DNA of 64,000 nt from Daphnia carinata (taxonomy: Eukaryota > Arthropoda > Branchiopoda > Diplostraca > Daphniidae): NCBI RefSeq assembly GCF_022539665.2, contig NC_081339.1, positions 9,607,367 through 9,671,366 of the forward strand, read 5' to 3'. Position 1 is the stretch's first letter. Every line of letters begins with the position of its first letter. The translations under genes and the position numbers were made by a program. Positions 9,863-20,940 of the stretch are shown piece by piece. The notes below the pieces were generated by a model. It saw only the letters and a program-made list of their open reading frames with translations. It made no database searches and was not told the DNA's origin.

Positions 9863-10660
9863 TCACCCCATCGGTGCATCATGTAATTCCCTGAGCACCA
9901 GATGGCGGAGCGATGCGGGCAATACCAATTGATAATTTATTTCGCTGCGTTTGCTATTTGACGAAGGCAACTCATTTCGATAAAGTGTATCTTCAATAAT
10001 TTCAAAATATTCGATTTCCTTTACCCAATCTGGCCTGGATTGTTGAAAGACTTTATCCAGCTCGCCCTTCTCTAAATAATTTTTAATTGCAACACAAAGT
10101 TCATCTTCCAGCTGCTTTTCACAAATAAACTTTATATTTTGTCCAGTTTGAATCCTCGCCACCTTTAAACGTGACAAACAGTCGGCGTTTTGGTGAGTAC
10201 GGCCAGGCCTATACTTTAATTCGTAATCTGTCGCTGCTAACAATATAGCCCAACGCCCTAACCTACCGTTATTTTCTTTTTGATCCTTAAGCCACTGTAA
10301 TGGACGATGATCACTAATAATCTCAAAAGGCTTATCCAACAGATAATGTCTAAAATGTTTAATCGCATCAATCACTGCTAAAGCTTCTTTTTCCGTAGTG
10401 GCATATTTCATCTCAGCTTTCGTTAATTGTCTACTAGAAAAAGCTATTGGATGTTCGTGGCCATTTTGTATCTGCGAAAGTACCGCACTTATTCCGTAAT
10501 CACACGCGTCTGTGAAAAGTAAAAATTTTTCATTGAAATTTGGGTAACCTAATACTGGGGGCGTAACTAGAGAAGTTCGCAATTTTTCAAAGGCTGCTTG
10601 CTCCTCAGCACCCCAAACAAAAGGTTTCTTACTAAGATCTTTATGAGTTAATCTAGTCAA
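9863..10660 (-). CDS. Gypsy A RNase H domain
   Basis: A 265-codon open frame carries the RNase H domain downstream of RT: FLLFTDACDYGISAVL (first acidic residue), a TEKEALAVIDAIKHFRHYL helix (Glu), ISDHRPLQWL (Asp) and GRTHQNADCLSR (terminal His/Asp region). It ends in the linker and the start of the integrase zinc region (LRELHDAPMG). It is part of the pol polyprotein and separated from RT by a frame break near 10700. Confidence 0.9.
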   Translation of the reverse strand: MTRLTHKDLSKKPFVWGAEEQAAFEKLRTSLVTPPVLGYPNFNEKFLLFTDACDYGISAVLSQIQNGHEHPIAFSSRQLTKAEMKYATTEKEALAVIDAIKHFRHYLLDKPFEIISDHRPLQWLKDQKENNGRLGRWAILLAATDYELKYRPGRTHQNADCLSRLKVARIQTGQNIKFICEKQLEDELCVAIKNYLEKGELDKVFQQSRPDWVKEIEYFEIIEDTLYRNELPSSNSKRSEINYQLVLPASLRHLVLRELHDAPMG

Positions 10661-10699
10661 TGGCTTAGCTATTGATCCAAAATTTTGAATAAATCTTCT

Positions 10700-11713
10700 A
10701 TAATATCCGGCTTATCCCAAAAAAGATCTCACTTCATCTACAGAAGAAGGTGTTTTATAATTCACTATTTTATCAATTTTCCCTGGATCTGGCTTAATCC
10801 CCTCGGTTGAAATGACATGGCCTAAATAATTCACCGATTGTTTAATAAATTGGAATTTTTTAAGTTTTAATTTTAAATTAGCTTCTTTTAATAATTGAAA
10901 AATTTCCCGAATATCCCTCAAATGGTCTTCGAAATTATCTGAAAAATTATTACGTCGGTCAAATAAACTAATGCTTTACTTCCCAAAACGTCTATCAGTA
11001 CATAATTCATTAGTCGTTGGAAGGTGGCAGGTGCATTGCACAATCCAAATGCCATACGCTTAAATTCGTAAAGGTTATTTTCTACGACAAATGCTGTTTT
11101 TTCAATAGCCGGTTCATCTACCTGAATTTGCCAATAGCCAGAAGCTAAATCGAGAGTAGTGAAGAATTTTTTTCCATACAATTTATCCAATGTTTCATCT
11201 ATCCTTGGCATAGGAAACGAATCTTTCTTTGTGGTACTATTTAATTTTCGATAATCAACGCAAAACCTGACTTCTCCACTTTTCTTCTCAACCAAAACCA
11301 CCGGTGAAGCCCATGGCGAATGCGAGTACTGAATTACATTCGCATCGAGCATTTCTTGTACTTTATCCTCCAATAACTTCCTTTGATTATTTGTAACTCT
11401 GTAAGGGCGTTGTCGAATAGGGCCTCGTCCCTGTGTGTCAATGGTATGTTTTATAAGGTCTGTATTGCCTAATTCTGAATCTTTTGAAGCGAACAAGTCG
11501 TGAAAGTCGTTTAGTAATTCAGCGAGCTGCGTTTGGAATTCAGGGTCGACTTCCAGAATTACAATAGACTCTTTTAATGTGTTAGGCCTGTCCTCAACTT
11601 TATTTAAGGCAATTTTCCCAATCACGTGAGTAGTAATTTCAATGCTACGTAACTTAGTATCCCTAGGAATTTTGACTTGAATTAACGAATGATTTTCAAC
11701 CAGAATATTATAT
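10700..11713 (-). pseudogene. Gypsy A reverse transcriptase
   Basis: RT motifs are in order on the minus strand: [61 protein letters not shown], and the active-site block reading YLTDVIIF where the family has Y-x-D-D. The second catalytic pair is therefore altered (LDD to LTD). The frame also breaks near 10918, just after the active site. The sequence upstream of 11713 belongs to the inserted element B, not to A. Confidence 0.9.
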
Positions 11714-12456
11714 TGTAAAGCATCTTCCCGTGTGGGAAGATGGACTTTACGGATTAAGACAAATAAATGTAAATTGAACTCGAGGCGTTTTACCCACAAT
11801 GATTTATGTATTATATCAGCTAAGACATAAGAGTTAAAAAGACAAAGAACAAAGAAGAAGAAGAAACATTCAAGAAACAAGTTAAAAGAAACAAATATAA
11901 TTGGGTCTTACCGTGATCACACGTATAGAGAACGAGAAGAAAAACGACACAAGGCGGGCGTGATACGCAACTTCCACGAGAGCGATACACAAACAATAGT
12001 TCAAAACAAATGGAACTAGACAGCCGAATCACCGCGAATAATTCTAAGTCTAAACAATTTTACTGGACTGACTCGGCGAATAAAATGTTAAGTAAAAGGC
12101 ACAAATTCAAGCATAACATTAATAAAGTAATAGAAATGCTTTCAGGCAACTACTCGAATCGGCTGCAAGTTCTAGTCTGATCTTCCTCAGATGCTGGGTA
12201 AACCACGGAACTTTGCATATTGCAAAGTGGCGTGATTGGGAGGAGCTTGTAGGCTGCACGCTGTTGACCAATTAAAAGACGCGTTCAATATGGCGTGATA
12301 TTGATGACGTATCGCCTGCGTGCATCATCTTGCAGGTGTTCATCTAGGTCACCCGCGCTGCGTATGTTGCGGTGCAATTAATATGTTCACCCTTGATGAG
12401 TAATAAAGACATCGAGAAGAAATATATGTTGAAGATGTCTATTTGGCTTCGTTACA
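11714..12456 (-). repeat. 3' LTR of element B
   Basis: It is nearly identical to 15673-16398. It includes 17 bp (TGTAAAGCATCTTCCCG) missing from the other copy. That extra stretch restores a TGTAA/TTACA terminal match and fixes the outer boundary at 11714. CATCTTCCCG next to TGTGGGAAGATG forms a small palindrome. Confidence 0.88.
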
Positions 12457-13700
12457 TCACTCCCGGCGGCGTGAGATTACGTCCCGTAATCAGACTGGTT
12501 GCATGGGAATGAATTCGGAAGCTGTTCGTCTTGAACCGTCCGTGGGCGACAGCAAGTGATCCAGATGAGTTTAAGGAAGCCGATGAAGCCGCGAATGAAG
12601 ATTAGGACTAGAGGACCTCAAATGCCGATGAAGAAGCAGTCTTTTTTAATAGTTGGTGAAAGGTGACATTTCAATAAGTGGGGACAATATAGAAAACAAA
12701 CCATACAAAATAGGGCGAGACAATATAATTTGGCAGAAAATAAAATAAAATGTTTCACGTCATCATGTGGGTTTCTTAAACTAAATAGAGCAAAAATTTA
12801 AAAGAAGGAAGTAAGAAATCGAAGGTGAAAAATATTCTACGGCTTTTGAAAAGTCAACGATTTTCCGTCGGTTTCTCAATAGCTGAGCTATGGCATAAAC
12901 GGGAGTAAGAATATAGGGTACAGAAATGTAACTGTTTTTTTTTTTTTTTTTTCGAAAAGAAGGACAAATTTTTTATAATAATCAATACCGTTGGAAAGAG
13001 GAGAAGATAGTCTTAATTATCGAAAAGAGAAAAATGTTAAAACAGTTTATGGTTTAGCGAGGTGGACAAGAAAAAAATTAAAAATTCTACGGCGGAAAAG
13101 TTTTTGCCGCGCAAGCTCATACACTGCGGTGTGGAAACGAAAGGGAAAGTGAAAACTAGTGTGTGCAAGAGTTGGGAACTAAAATGCAAAGAGTTGGAGC
13201 TACGACTTTGGAGAGTGTAAAGGAAAAGAGATTCACAGTGGAAATAAAGCACAAGGAAATTCTACATCGTTATTTAGGAAAAATTTTCGTTTGTGGTGGG
13301 TCTCAAATGCTACTTGTTAGGTTTTAGTATCTTGTTATTTTTCGAAATTATACTACTACTCATTTTACGGCACTGGGAGAGGGAGATTTTATAAAAGACA
13401 TACACTAGAGAGAAAATGGGAAAAGAACAAGTATTATTTAACATTGTTCTACTGAATACAAAATAATGATTGGATGAAGAAGGGTGCCAGAAAAGTATCA
13501 TAAGAAAGCATACTGCACATAAGAAAAACGTATTGTTCGTTTTTTTTTTTTTTTTTTTTTTTTTTTTTGTTCGTGAATATGCTCATGTATAAATGGTTCT
13601 GCTTATCGAGATAATTATTCTTTTCAAGATCAGTTTTTTTCATTTTTTTTTTTCAATTTACGGATAAGCATGAAGTCGAACGTGTTGTATCGAACTTCAA
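12457..13700. other. Non-coding interior of element B
   Basis: No coding similarity is seen. The stretch contains long T runs on the plus strand (12937-12952 and a run of about 28 at 13541-13568) and scattered AT-rich sequence. It lies between the 3' LTR and the pol scraps. Confidence 0.6.
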
Positions 13701-13779
13701 TAAGTAATACAGAGTTCGTCCTCTGACTGTTTTTTTCTCTTTGCAGATGAGTGTACTTTTTCTGCCCTTTAACAATATT

Positions 13780-15672
13780 ATTTATATTCAATTGTGATAA
13801 ACAATCTGCATTTTTATGAATATGCCCTGGCTTATACTTGAATTCATAATTTAATAAAATTGGGATACACGAGAACTGGTGGTGTCACTAGAGAAGTGCG
13901 CAAGTTCTCAAAAGCGATTTGTTCTTCGGCTCCCCATATAAAAGGTTTCCTACTAAGATCTGTACTTTATACTCCAAAATTTTTCTTTGATTACTTGTAA
14001 CTCAATAAGGGCGTTGTCGAATAGGGCCTCGTCCTTCTGTATCAATCGTATGTTTTATAAGATTAATTTTCCCTAATTCTGAATCTTTTGATGCTAACAA
14101 GTCGTGAAAGTTATTTACTAATTTTGAGAGCGGTGCTTAAAATTCAGAGTCGACTTCTGAAATTAAAACTGGCTCAGCTTCTGCTTTAGGGTTATCTTCC
14201 AATTTCACTAGAGAAATTTTTTCGATAACGTTATTAATAATTTCAGTTACGCCTAATGTAGTGTTTCTAGGAATATTGATTTGATATAATGAATGATTTT
14301 GAACCATATTTTATAAGTTCCATCTCCCGATACATTTCCAATAAATTCTTTTTAATATAAATGCCTGCTGGCAAATCTTGTGCTGGGATAAATATAAATG
14401 CTGTATTTTGTGGGACATACGGAAATGAATCTTTCATTTCCGCTGCAACTACTATCGACGTCTGACGAAATAGCGTCGTCTTTTTGACCGTGTAACTGCC
14501 ATGTCCGGTACCTCAGAGATGGCTGATCCCTGCTCATTCCTCGCTAGGTAAATGCTCCTGGCTTCTCCGTCAAGCCGAAATCCGTGTTTCTGGATTGCAT
14601 CCCATCCAAGGATACAGTCCACAGAAACACCATTAGTAACGATAAATTCTCGCTAAAAAACTGACTCTCCGTATCGAACGGGTAAAATAACTCTTCCCAG
14701 CGTATGTAATTTCTTCTCCCCTACATTATATAAATCGAAGTCAAGCTGACTGCAGATCACCTGACTTCAAGGGGGTAACTTATTAAATAATCTCTCGTGA
14801 ATAATATTTTTTAGACGCGTCTGTATTTGTAACGGGATCTGAAAAATCTTTACCGGAATTCTTGGGGTCGATTCATTCGTTAATATAGTGGTTAATTTTG
14901 CGACTTTTTGGGATTTAACGTGAGGCTGCCTATCAACTGACCCGAAGTTACAATTGATAATTATTGGTTTCCATGACGCTGAAATGGACCTGGAATATAA
15001 GGTCTATGGGAGTTTCTTAACTCAGTACAAGTATTAGATTTATGTCCCAATTCACGACAAGCATAATAGATTGGAGGTTGGTATTGTTCCCAGTTTTGAC
15101 GCTGAAATTGATGACAATTGGACTGACTGTGTCCATGATTTCTACAAAAATTGCAAACTACTATGGGCTGGTCTGATCTGTAATTAACTTCGTTAGCTGG
15201 TCTAAAGAAAAAGGGCGAGAATGGCGTAGGTCTATTCGGGAATCTAGCATGTTGGTAAGAATTGGTGTTAGTATTGGGGCGATGAGGGGGAGGTCTCCAA
15301 TTTCTCTCTCGACTGATGCTATCCGTTTGAAATGAAACTTGCATCCCATACGGAGCACCCGTCAAAGAAACATAATCCATTTTATCCATTAGGAGCTATG
15401 TTACAACCTGCGTAGGCTCGTGCAGAACTTCTTTAATTTCATCCTTCTCCGAATTTGGATTCTCTGCGTGTTTATAGTTCTGACTGATTTTAGCACCTCA
15501 TTCTTGACTATTTCTTTCCGATTAATTAATATTTGTGTAAGTTCCCTCAGTTCCGAATCTTTTGTGTCATATGACTCGTCAATCGCTCTAACAAATTCAT
15601 GTTTCTCACGGTCCGTCTCCAAAGCTTCTAAACGAACGCCATAAACAAGCATTGATGCAACAAATTAGTTCG
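13780..15672 (-). pseudogene. Eroded gag-pro-pol scraps of element B
   Basis: From right to left on the minus strand: a gag C-terminal segment starting near LVYGVRLEALETDREKHEF (15652) with zinc knuckle CNFCRNHGHSQSNC intact and the second knuckle altered (YYACRELGHKSNTC, first Cys lost). Next is a protease region (about 14940-14340) keeping CILGWDAIQKHGFRLDGEA but lacking the DTGA catalytic segment. A pol leader (14330-13980) and short pieces of RNase H (13961-13800) follow, each homologous to element A. Multiple stops and deletions are present, so nothing here is functional. Confidence 0.8.
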
Positions 15673-16398
15673 TGTGGGAAGATGGACTTTACGGATTAAG
15701 ACAAATAAATGTAAATTGAACTCGAGGCGTTTTACCCACAATGATGTATGTATTATATCAGCTAAGACATAAGAGTTAAAAAGACAAAGAACAAAGAAGA
15801 AGAAGAAACATTCAAGAAACAAGTTAAAAGAAACAAATATAATTGGGTCTTACCGTGATCACACGTAAAGAGAACGAGAAGAAAAACGACACAAGGCGGG
15901 CGTGATACGCAACTTCCACGAGAGCGATACACAAACAATAGTTCAAAACAAATGGAACTAGACAGTCGAATCACCGCGAATAATTCTAAGTCTAAACAAT
16001 TTTACTGGACTGACTCGGCGAATAAAATGTTAAGTAAAAGGCACAAATTCAAGCATAACATTAATAAAGTAATAGAAATGCTTTCAGGCAACTACTCGAA
16101 TCTGCTGCAAGTTCTAGTCTGATCTTCCTCAGATGCTGGGTTAACCACGGAACTTTGCATATTGCAAAGTGGCGTGATTGGGAGGAGCTTGTAGGCTGCA
16201 CGCTGTTGACCAATTAAAAGACGCGTTCAATATGGCGTGATATTGATGACGTATCGCCTGCGTGCATCATCTTGCAGGTGTTCATCTAGGTCACCCGCGC
16301 TGCGTATGTTGCGGTGCAATTAATATGTTCACCCTTGATGAGTAATAAAGACATCGAGAAGAAATATATGTTGAATATGTCTATTTGGCTTCGTTACA
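15673..16398 (-). repeat. 5' LTR of element B (inner end truncated)
   Basis: This is a 726-bp direct repeat of the 3' LTR. The inner edge stops at CGTGTGGG and continues straight into gag sequence, so the terminal 17 nt and the primer-binding region are deleted. The outer edge GTTACA is followed by ATATG, part of the target-site duplication with the ATAT before 11714. Confidence 0.88.
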
Positions 16399-16960
16399 AT
16401 ATGTTCCATCTCCCGATACTCTTCCTACGAACTCCTCAATAAAAACGCCGGCCGGCAAATCTTCTGCTGGGGAAAATATAAAAGCTGTGTTAGGCGGAAA
16501 AAACGGAAATGACCCTTTCATTTGCGCTGCAATTACTAGCGACGTCTGATGAGGTAATGTCGTCTTTTTGACCGTCGTAATTGCCATGTCCGGTATGTTC
16601 GAAATAGCTGATCCCTGCTTATCTCTTGCTAAATAAATACTCTTGGCTTCTCCATCAAGCCGAAATCCGTGTTTCTGGATTGCGTCCCATCCAAGGATAC
16701 AGTCCTCAGAAACACCATTTGTAACAATAAACTCTTGTTTCAAAATTGACTCTCCGTATCGTACGGGTAAAGTAACTCTTCCCAGCGTGTGTAATTTTTT
16801 CTCCCCTACATCGTATAAATCGAAATCAAGTTGACTGCAGATCACTTGACCTCTTTGGGGTAATTTTCTCAATAATTTCTCATGAATAATACTCTTAGAC
16901 GCTCCTGTATCGAATAATGCTTGAAATGGAATCTGATGGATTTTCAATGGAATTCTCGGT
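16399..16960 (-). CDS. Gypsy A aspartic protease
   Basis: The minus strand reads IPFQALFDTGASKSIIHEKL (retropepsin DTGA active site) and later CILGWDAIQKHGFRLDGEA, the ILG-type flap/second motif. The domain is cut by element B about 45 codons before RT would resume. Downstream pol continues from 11713. It matures the gag-pol polyprotein in functional relatives. Confidence 0.9.
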
Positions 16961-17051
16961 GTCGATTCATTCGTTATGGTTGTTAATTTTGCGACTTGTC
17001 GGGATTTAAACGGAGGCTCCCTATCAACTGACCCGAAGTTACAGTTGATAC

Positions 17052-18304
17052 CTATTGGTTTCCCTGATTCGGAGGGGGACCCGGAATGTTAGGCCTATTC
17101 GGGTTTTTTGCTCTTGGACAGTTGTTTGATTTATGGCCAATTTCCCGACATGAATAGCATATTGGTGGCTGAGCTTGTTCAAAACTTTGCCGTTGATATT
17201 TGCGACAATCTGCCTGAGAATGACCCTTATATCCACAAAATTTGCAAGTCAGCTGTGGCGGTGTAGGCTTATAGTTAGAATCACCAGCTGGTTTTGAAAA
17301 AGGGGGTTTATTAGCTGTAGGCCTATCTGGAAATTTATTGAAAGTTTGTGCGCCATTGTTATTGTTACTCTGCTGCGGAGGTCTCCAATTCCTATCCTGG
17401 TTACTGTTACTAGCTTGGAACGAAACTTGTTTCTTATAGGGTGCGCTTGATACGTTTTTATCGAATTGCAATTGCCTTACCGCTTGCGTTAGCTCAAGAA
17501 GTGCGTTTTTGATTTCCTCCTTCTCAGTTTTAGGGTCATCTATTTGTTTGCTTCCCTGTTTGATATTTGCTACGGCATTATTGACGAATTCCTTTTGCTC
17601 CAATATTATTTCTTTGACTTCTTTTAATTCTGCGTCCTTGGTGTCAGACGGCGCAGCCACTGCCCTAATAAAATCATGTTTTTCCCTATCTGTTTCCATG
17701 GCTTCCAGTCGCAATGCATACATTCGTGTTGCAGAAATAAGATCATTAAAATTCTTAAATTCTTTATATTTAACTTTTGATTGTAATTTGGAATCCAACC
17801 CCTCTATAAATTTTTGCATAAGAATTATAGCGAAAGATGCTTCTGAATAGCCTACAGGATATGCGCGTTTGAAAATTTCCTGCAAACGATGGGCATATTC
17901 TATAATCTTTTCCCCTGGCTTACGCTTAGCTTTATTAAACTTCTTTTGATAAAAAAAAGCATTTTCGTCACCATGAAAATGATCAAGAAGAGATTCTTTA
18001 ATTAGAGCATAGTTGTGAGGATGAACCTTCAAAGTTGCCTGAATAATCGAGAAAGCTTTATCAGCCAATTGTGCCCTTAACATCTGAATAATTTTCTCCT
18101 CAGACCAACCTGACCCATCTACTATACTTTCATTCATCCATCTACTACACTTTCAAAAGATTCCAACCAGGAGTCAAAGCGCGCAAGGGGATTACCAGAA
18201 AAAGAAGGAAGTAGTTGTAAACGGGAGAAGGTGTGCTGATTATTTTGGAAATCGTTCAAATCATCGACCGTGGCCGCTCTTGATGGGGAACAAGATTCCG
18301 CCAT
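17052..18304 (-). pseudogene. Gypsy A gag with two zinc knuckles
   Basis: An ATG near 18304 opens MAESCSPSRAATVDDLNDF. After SFESVVDG the frame is broken by a roughly 23-bp tandem duplication (GAAAGTGTAGTAGATGG / GAAAGTATAGTAGATGG). The long frame then runs 18137-17052. It contains the retrotransposon gag capsid region (FYQKKFNKAKRKPGEKIIEY through ALRLEAMETDREKHDF) and two CCHC knuckles, CKFCGYKGHSQADC and CYSCREIGHKSNNC, near the C-terminus. It would form the element's nucleocapsid particle. Confidence 0.88.
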
Positions 18305-18318
18305 GTTTGTATTAAATC

Positions 18319-19833
18319 TTAAAAATTTCCAAGTTCCTCCCTGTGGATTCTGAGGGTGTTCTGAAGTGTCGTTCGTAATTGCCTTAGATCCTCTTGCGTT
18401 ATATCCGATCGGCTAAGTAGGCGTGCTCGAGGACTGTATAGAGTTTGTGGCGGATTGGAGCGATGGTTTCTTCTGCGCGACCGTTTCCTCTTCGGAATGT
18501 TGCCCGACAGCGGCGATGTTTGTTGGATTGGCGTGTTCTGCTGCTGTATTGGTCTCGTTTGTATGCACGTCAGCGATTGTCTCAATTTTTGTTCCGTTTG
18601 CGTGATTATTGGCTTGATGTCGCTCGCCTGCTGTGCGAAGAACGGGTTGTTGGCTTCCGGAAAATTGTTCAGTTTGTTCAAAAGGAATATGATTTCCGGC
18701 TGTAGTACCTCCAAATTGTTGATGAGTTGTAGTTTCTTTAGGTATGACGCTAAGTTGGCTACTTCCTTCAGGAACGTTCGCTGGGACTCCAGCAAGATCT
18801 CCTCCAGATGAATTGATGTGTCGCTCACTTTGGTGATGATTTCGACGTACCTCCCGTCCTCGTCTTGGAAGACCTCCCGAAAAGTTCTCGCTGTGTTGTT
18901 GGTGTGACCTCTTCCAGGTCTATGATGTTGTAAATTTGTCCGTGTAGGTAAAACAAAACCTGTCTCGCGTGTCGCGTGAAAATTTCCTTGAGCTCCGTCA
19001 CAATTTCCTCTGTCGCCTTCTCCGTCTTCTTCGTGATCGGTACACTGGCTTTCACCTCCAGAATGGATGTCAGGTACTTCAGAAGTGTCTTCGGTTGTTT
19101 CCAATCCGTCAGTGTTAGTTTTTCGGCGTCGTAATTCCTCTGAATGTCGCGCATCAACGCGACGAGGTGATCCCAGATTTTCGGATCGCTCGATTGGAAG
19201 TCCTTCTCCCTCTCCTTGATGCTCTTGATGGCTAGCAGTAGGAACGGTAGCTGGCTGTTAGGTAGTTGGAAGATGCTGTCCTGTTTCTTCTTGACTTCTT
19301 GGAATAGATGCTGGAGATTGGCGTTGAGTTGGTCTTCCATTGGTTGTCTTCTTTTTTGAAAAAAGACTGGAAACGGTGGTCGAAAAAACGTTTGGTGGGG
19401 AAGTGTTTGTGGAGACGGTTTTCTTGGGTGAAAGGTGGTTTATTAATTTGGTTAGTACGGAAGGAGAGTCTCGTGCAGCCGAGGGGTTAGCGTTACTTTT
19501 GGCCCGGGGTTTGCGAACGTTTGAAAGGTCTACCCCCGTTACTAGTTCATACGCAGAGTTCGATCTTAACTTTCTTAACTGAGGATTATTTGGAATTTCC
19601 CTAGGCTTTAAAACAGGGGAGGCAGATTTCGCAATAGCTTCTGTTGCCCTTATCGAAGTTTTATTACCCGTAAACTTCTCAGCTCCAGCACGATTTGAAG
19701 TGGAAGTTTTACCAAAATTGAGCGATCTGGCTACAGGTTCTTCAATTTGTATAACTGGCTCAATGGGACTTTTGGTAGCGGTTACAGGAGAACGAGAAAG
19801 TTTATGCCTACTAGCAAAAATATTATCCGTCAT
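18319..19833 (-). CDS. Pre-gag ORF region of Gypsy A
   Basis: Between the 5' LTR and gag lie about 1.5 kb covered by three overlapping open frames: 19833-19258 starting MTDNIFASRHKLSRSP, 19340-18825 starting MEDQLNANLQHLFQEV, and 19104-18319 ending IHREELGNF. Each frame contains plausible protein. The first is Ser/Thr/Lys-rich. The second and third are helix-rich and acidic/basic, ending in an RKRSRRRNHR basic patch. This suggests one ancestral protein of about 500 residues with two frameshifts. I do not recognise it. It could be an N-terminal gag-like or accessory protein. Confidence 0.5.
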
Positions 19834-19867
19834 TGTGGGTGAGTTCGATAGATCGCTGCCACCATTA

Positions 19868-20330
19868 TGTAAAGCATTCTCCTTGTAAGAAGAATGACTT
19901 TACTTGATTAAGACAAGGAATGATAATAATGAATAAATAAATAATGAATGAACTCGGAAGGCGTTACCACAATGCCGAATATATTTTTTATTCTAGTGGG
20001 CCAAGTAACAACAAAGAGAATACGCAGTTATGGGGCATAAAAAGGGAAACGGGAATAGAGAAGTGGAGTTATGCGAAATTGGTCTTACCGTCACCGCTGT
20101 GGCAAGGGATAAGAATAAAGATGAACCGTTGCGGAGAAGGTATAGGTTACAGGCTCATCGGTCGCACAAGCAGCGATGAGAAGCACTTATAATAGTTATT
20201 GATTTAAACACAATTTATACTCACAACTATTGATGAATTGAACAACACTTGTAGATAGGATAGCACTAAAACTGGAACTTGAACAATAACAGGAACTTAG
20301 TGTAAGAACGAAGCGGAACTAGAACTAACT
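19868..20330 (-). repeat. 5' LTR of Gypsy A (outer edge approximate)
   Basis: The inner edge TGTAAAGCATTCTCC matches the LTR terminus of element B. The next 60 bp (GACTTTAC.TGATTAAGACAA, then GAACTCG.AAGGCGTT) are clearly related to B's LTR, then similarity fades. TGGTGGCAGCGATC inside the boundary is a candidate primer-binding site. Reelin-like coding sequence begins by about 20332. Confidence 0.65.
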
Positions 20331-20675
20331 TTTGGGAACACAATTGTCCAGCGTCGCGTTAAATTTGCCCAGCGCTGGAACTCTTCAGTTCCCAATCGGT
20401 CAGACGTCCGACTCAGCTGAAAAGCAAAACACAACAATCACAACGAGTTTCAACGCTAACATTACCATATTTTATGGTCGATTAATCTCACCTTATGACA
20501 CAGCGTGCTCTAACTGGTCTCCGTTTCGAACTATTACCAGGTAATTCTTGCGTTTATTACCTATGCAGCGACAGCTTTAGATCGTCTCTCTGTTGTTAGC
20601 TTATCGGGGAACAGTGAATCGGCTTCCTATGTGATACCGTTGTCGTCGGCAATCCGGCAACTGGAAACGTGTGTC

Positions 20676-20940
20676 CGGTGGTCCGTCCAACTGCCCGGTG
20701 GTCCGTCCAACTGCCCGGTGGTCCGTCCAACTGCCCGGTGGTCCGTCCAACTGCCCGGTGGTCCGTCCAACTGCCCGGTGGTCCGTCCAACTGCCCGGTG
20801 GTCCGTCCAACTGCCCGGTGGTCCGTCCAACTGCCCGGTGGTCCGTCCAACTGCCCGGTGGTCCGTCCAACTGCCCGGTGGTCCGTCCAACTGCCCGGTG
20901 GTCCGTCCAACTGCCCGGTGGTCCGTCCAATTGCCCGGTG
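20676..20940. repeat. 20-bp minisatellite, 13 units, inside a reelin exon
   Basis: The unit CGGTGGTCCGTCCAACTGCC repeats perfectly, with one C-to-T change in the last unit. The final unit continues in frame as GGTGAAGATAGCCATGTA, i.e. RWSVQLPGEDSHVC, so the array is an expansion of the exon's own RWSVQLPG codons. Twelve extra units add 240 bp (80 codons) and keep the frame. The unit has no stop codon in any of six frames, which creates long spurious ORFs on both strands. Confidence 0.95.

Larger units (their letters stand above)
11714..16398 (-). mobile_element. LTR retrotransposon B nested in Gypsy A
   Basis: Two direct repeats of about 730 bp (11714-12456 and 15673-16398) bound a 3.2-kb interior. 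The LTR runs TGTAAAG...GTTACA on the plus strand, giving short inverted termini. A 4-bp ATAT flanks both ends, as expected for a target-site duplication. It splits A precisely between protease and RT. The two LTRs differ at only about six positions by eye. The interior, in contrast, holds just eroded gag, protease and pol scraps. The 5' LTR (right copy) lacks the last 17 nt and joins directly to gag sequence, so the primer site and gag start are gone. Confidence 0.88.
8310..20330 (-). mobile_element. Gypsy-type LTR retrotransposon A, interrupted and 3'-truncated
   Basis: Reading the minus strand: an LTR (about 20330 down to 19868), a primer-site-like TGGTGGCAGCGATC just inside it, a long pre-gag ORF region, gag with two zinc knuckles, protease, [nested element B], reverse transcriptase, RNase H, integrase. 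The PR-RT-RH-IN order is diagnostic of Gypsy/Metaviridae-type elements. The inner LTR edge (TGTAAAGCATTCTCC on plus) matches the outer edge of element B (TGTAAAGCATCTTCCC), so A and B are related families. No 3' LTR is found: integrase runs into a cluster of AATAGGACTG motifs at 8.33-8.49 kb. The outer boundary near 20330 is approximate and abuts the reelin remnant. Confidence 0.85.

Noticed and set aside
13541-13568. Poly-T run as a retroposed poly(A) tail
   Set aside because: It lies inside the eroded interior of element B with no adjacent 5'-truncated element or target duplication.
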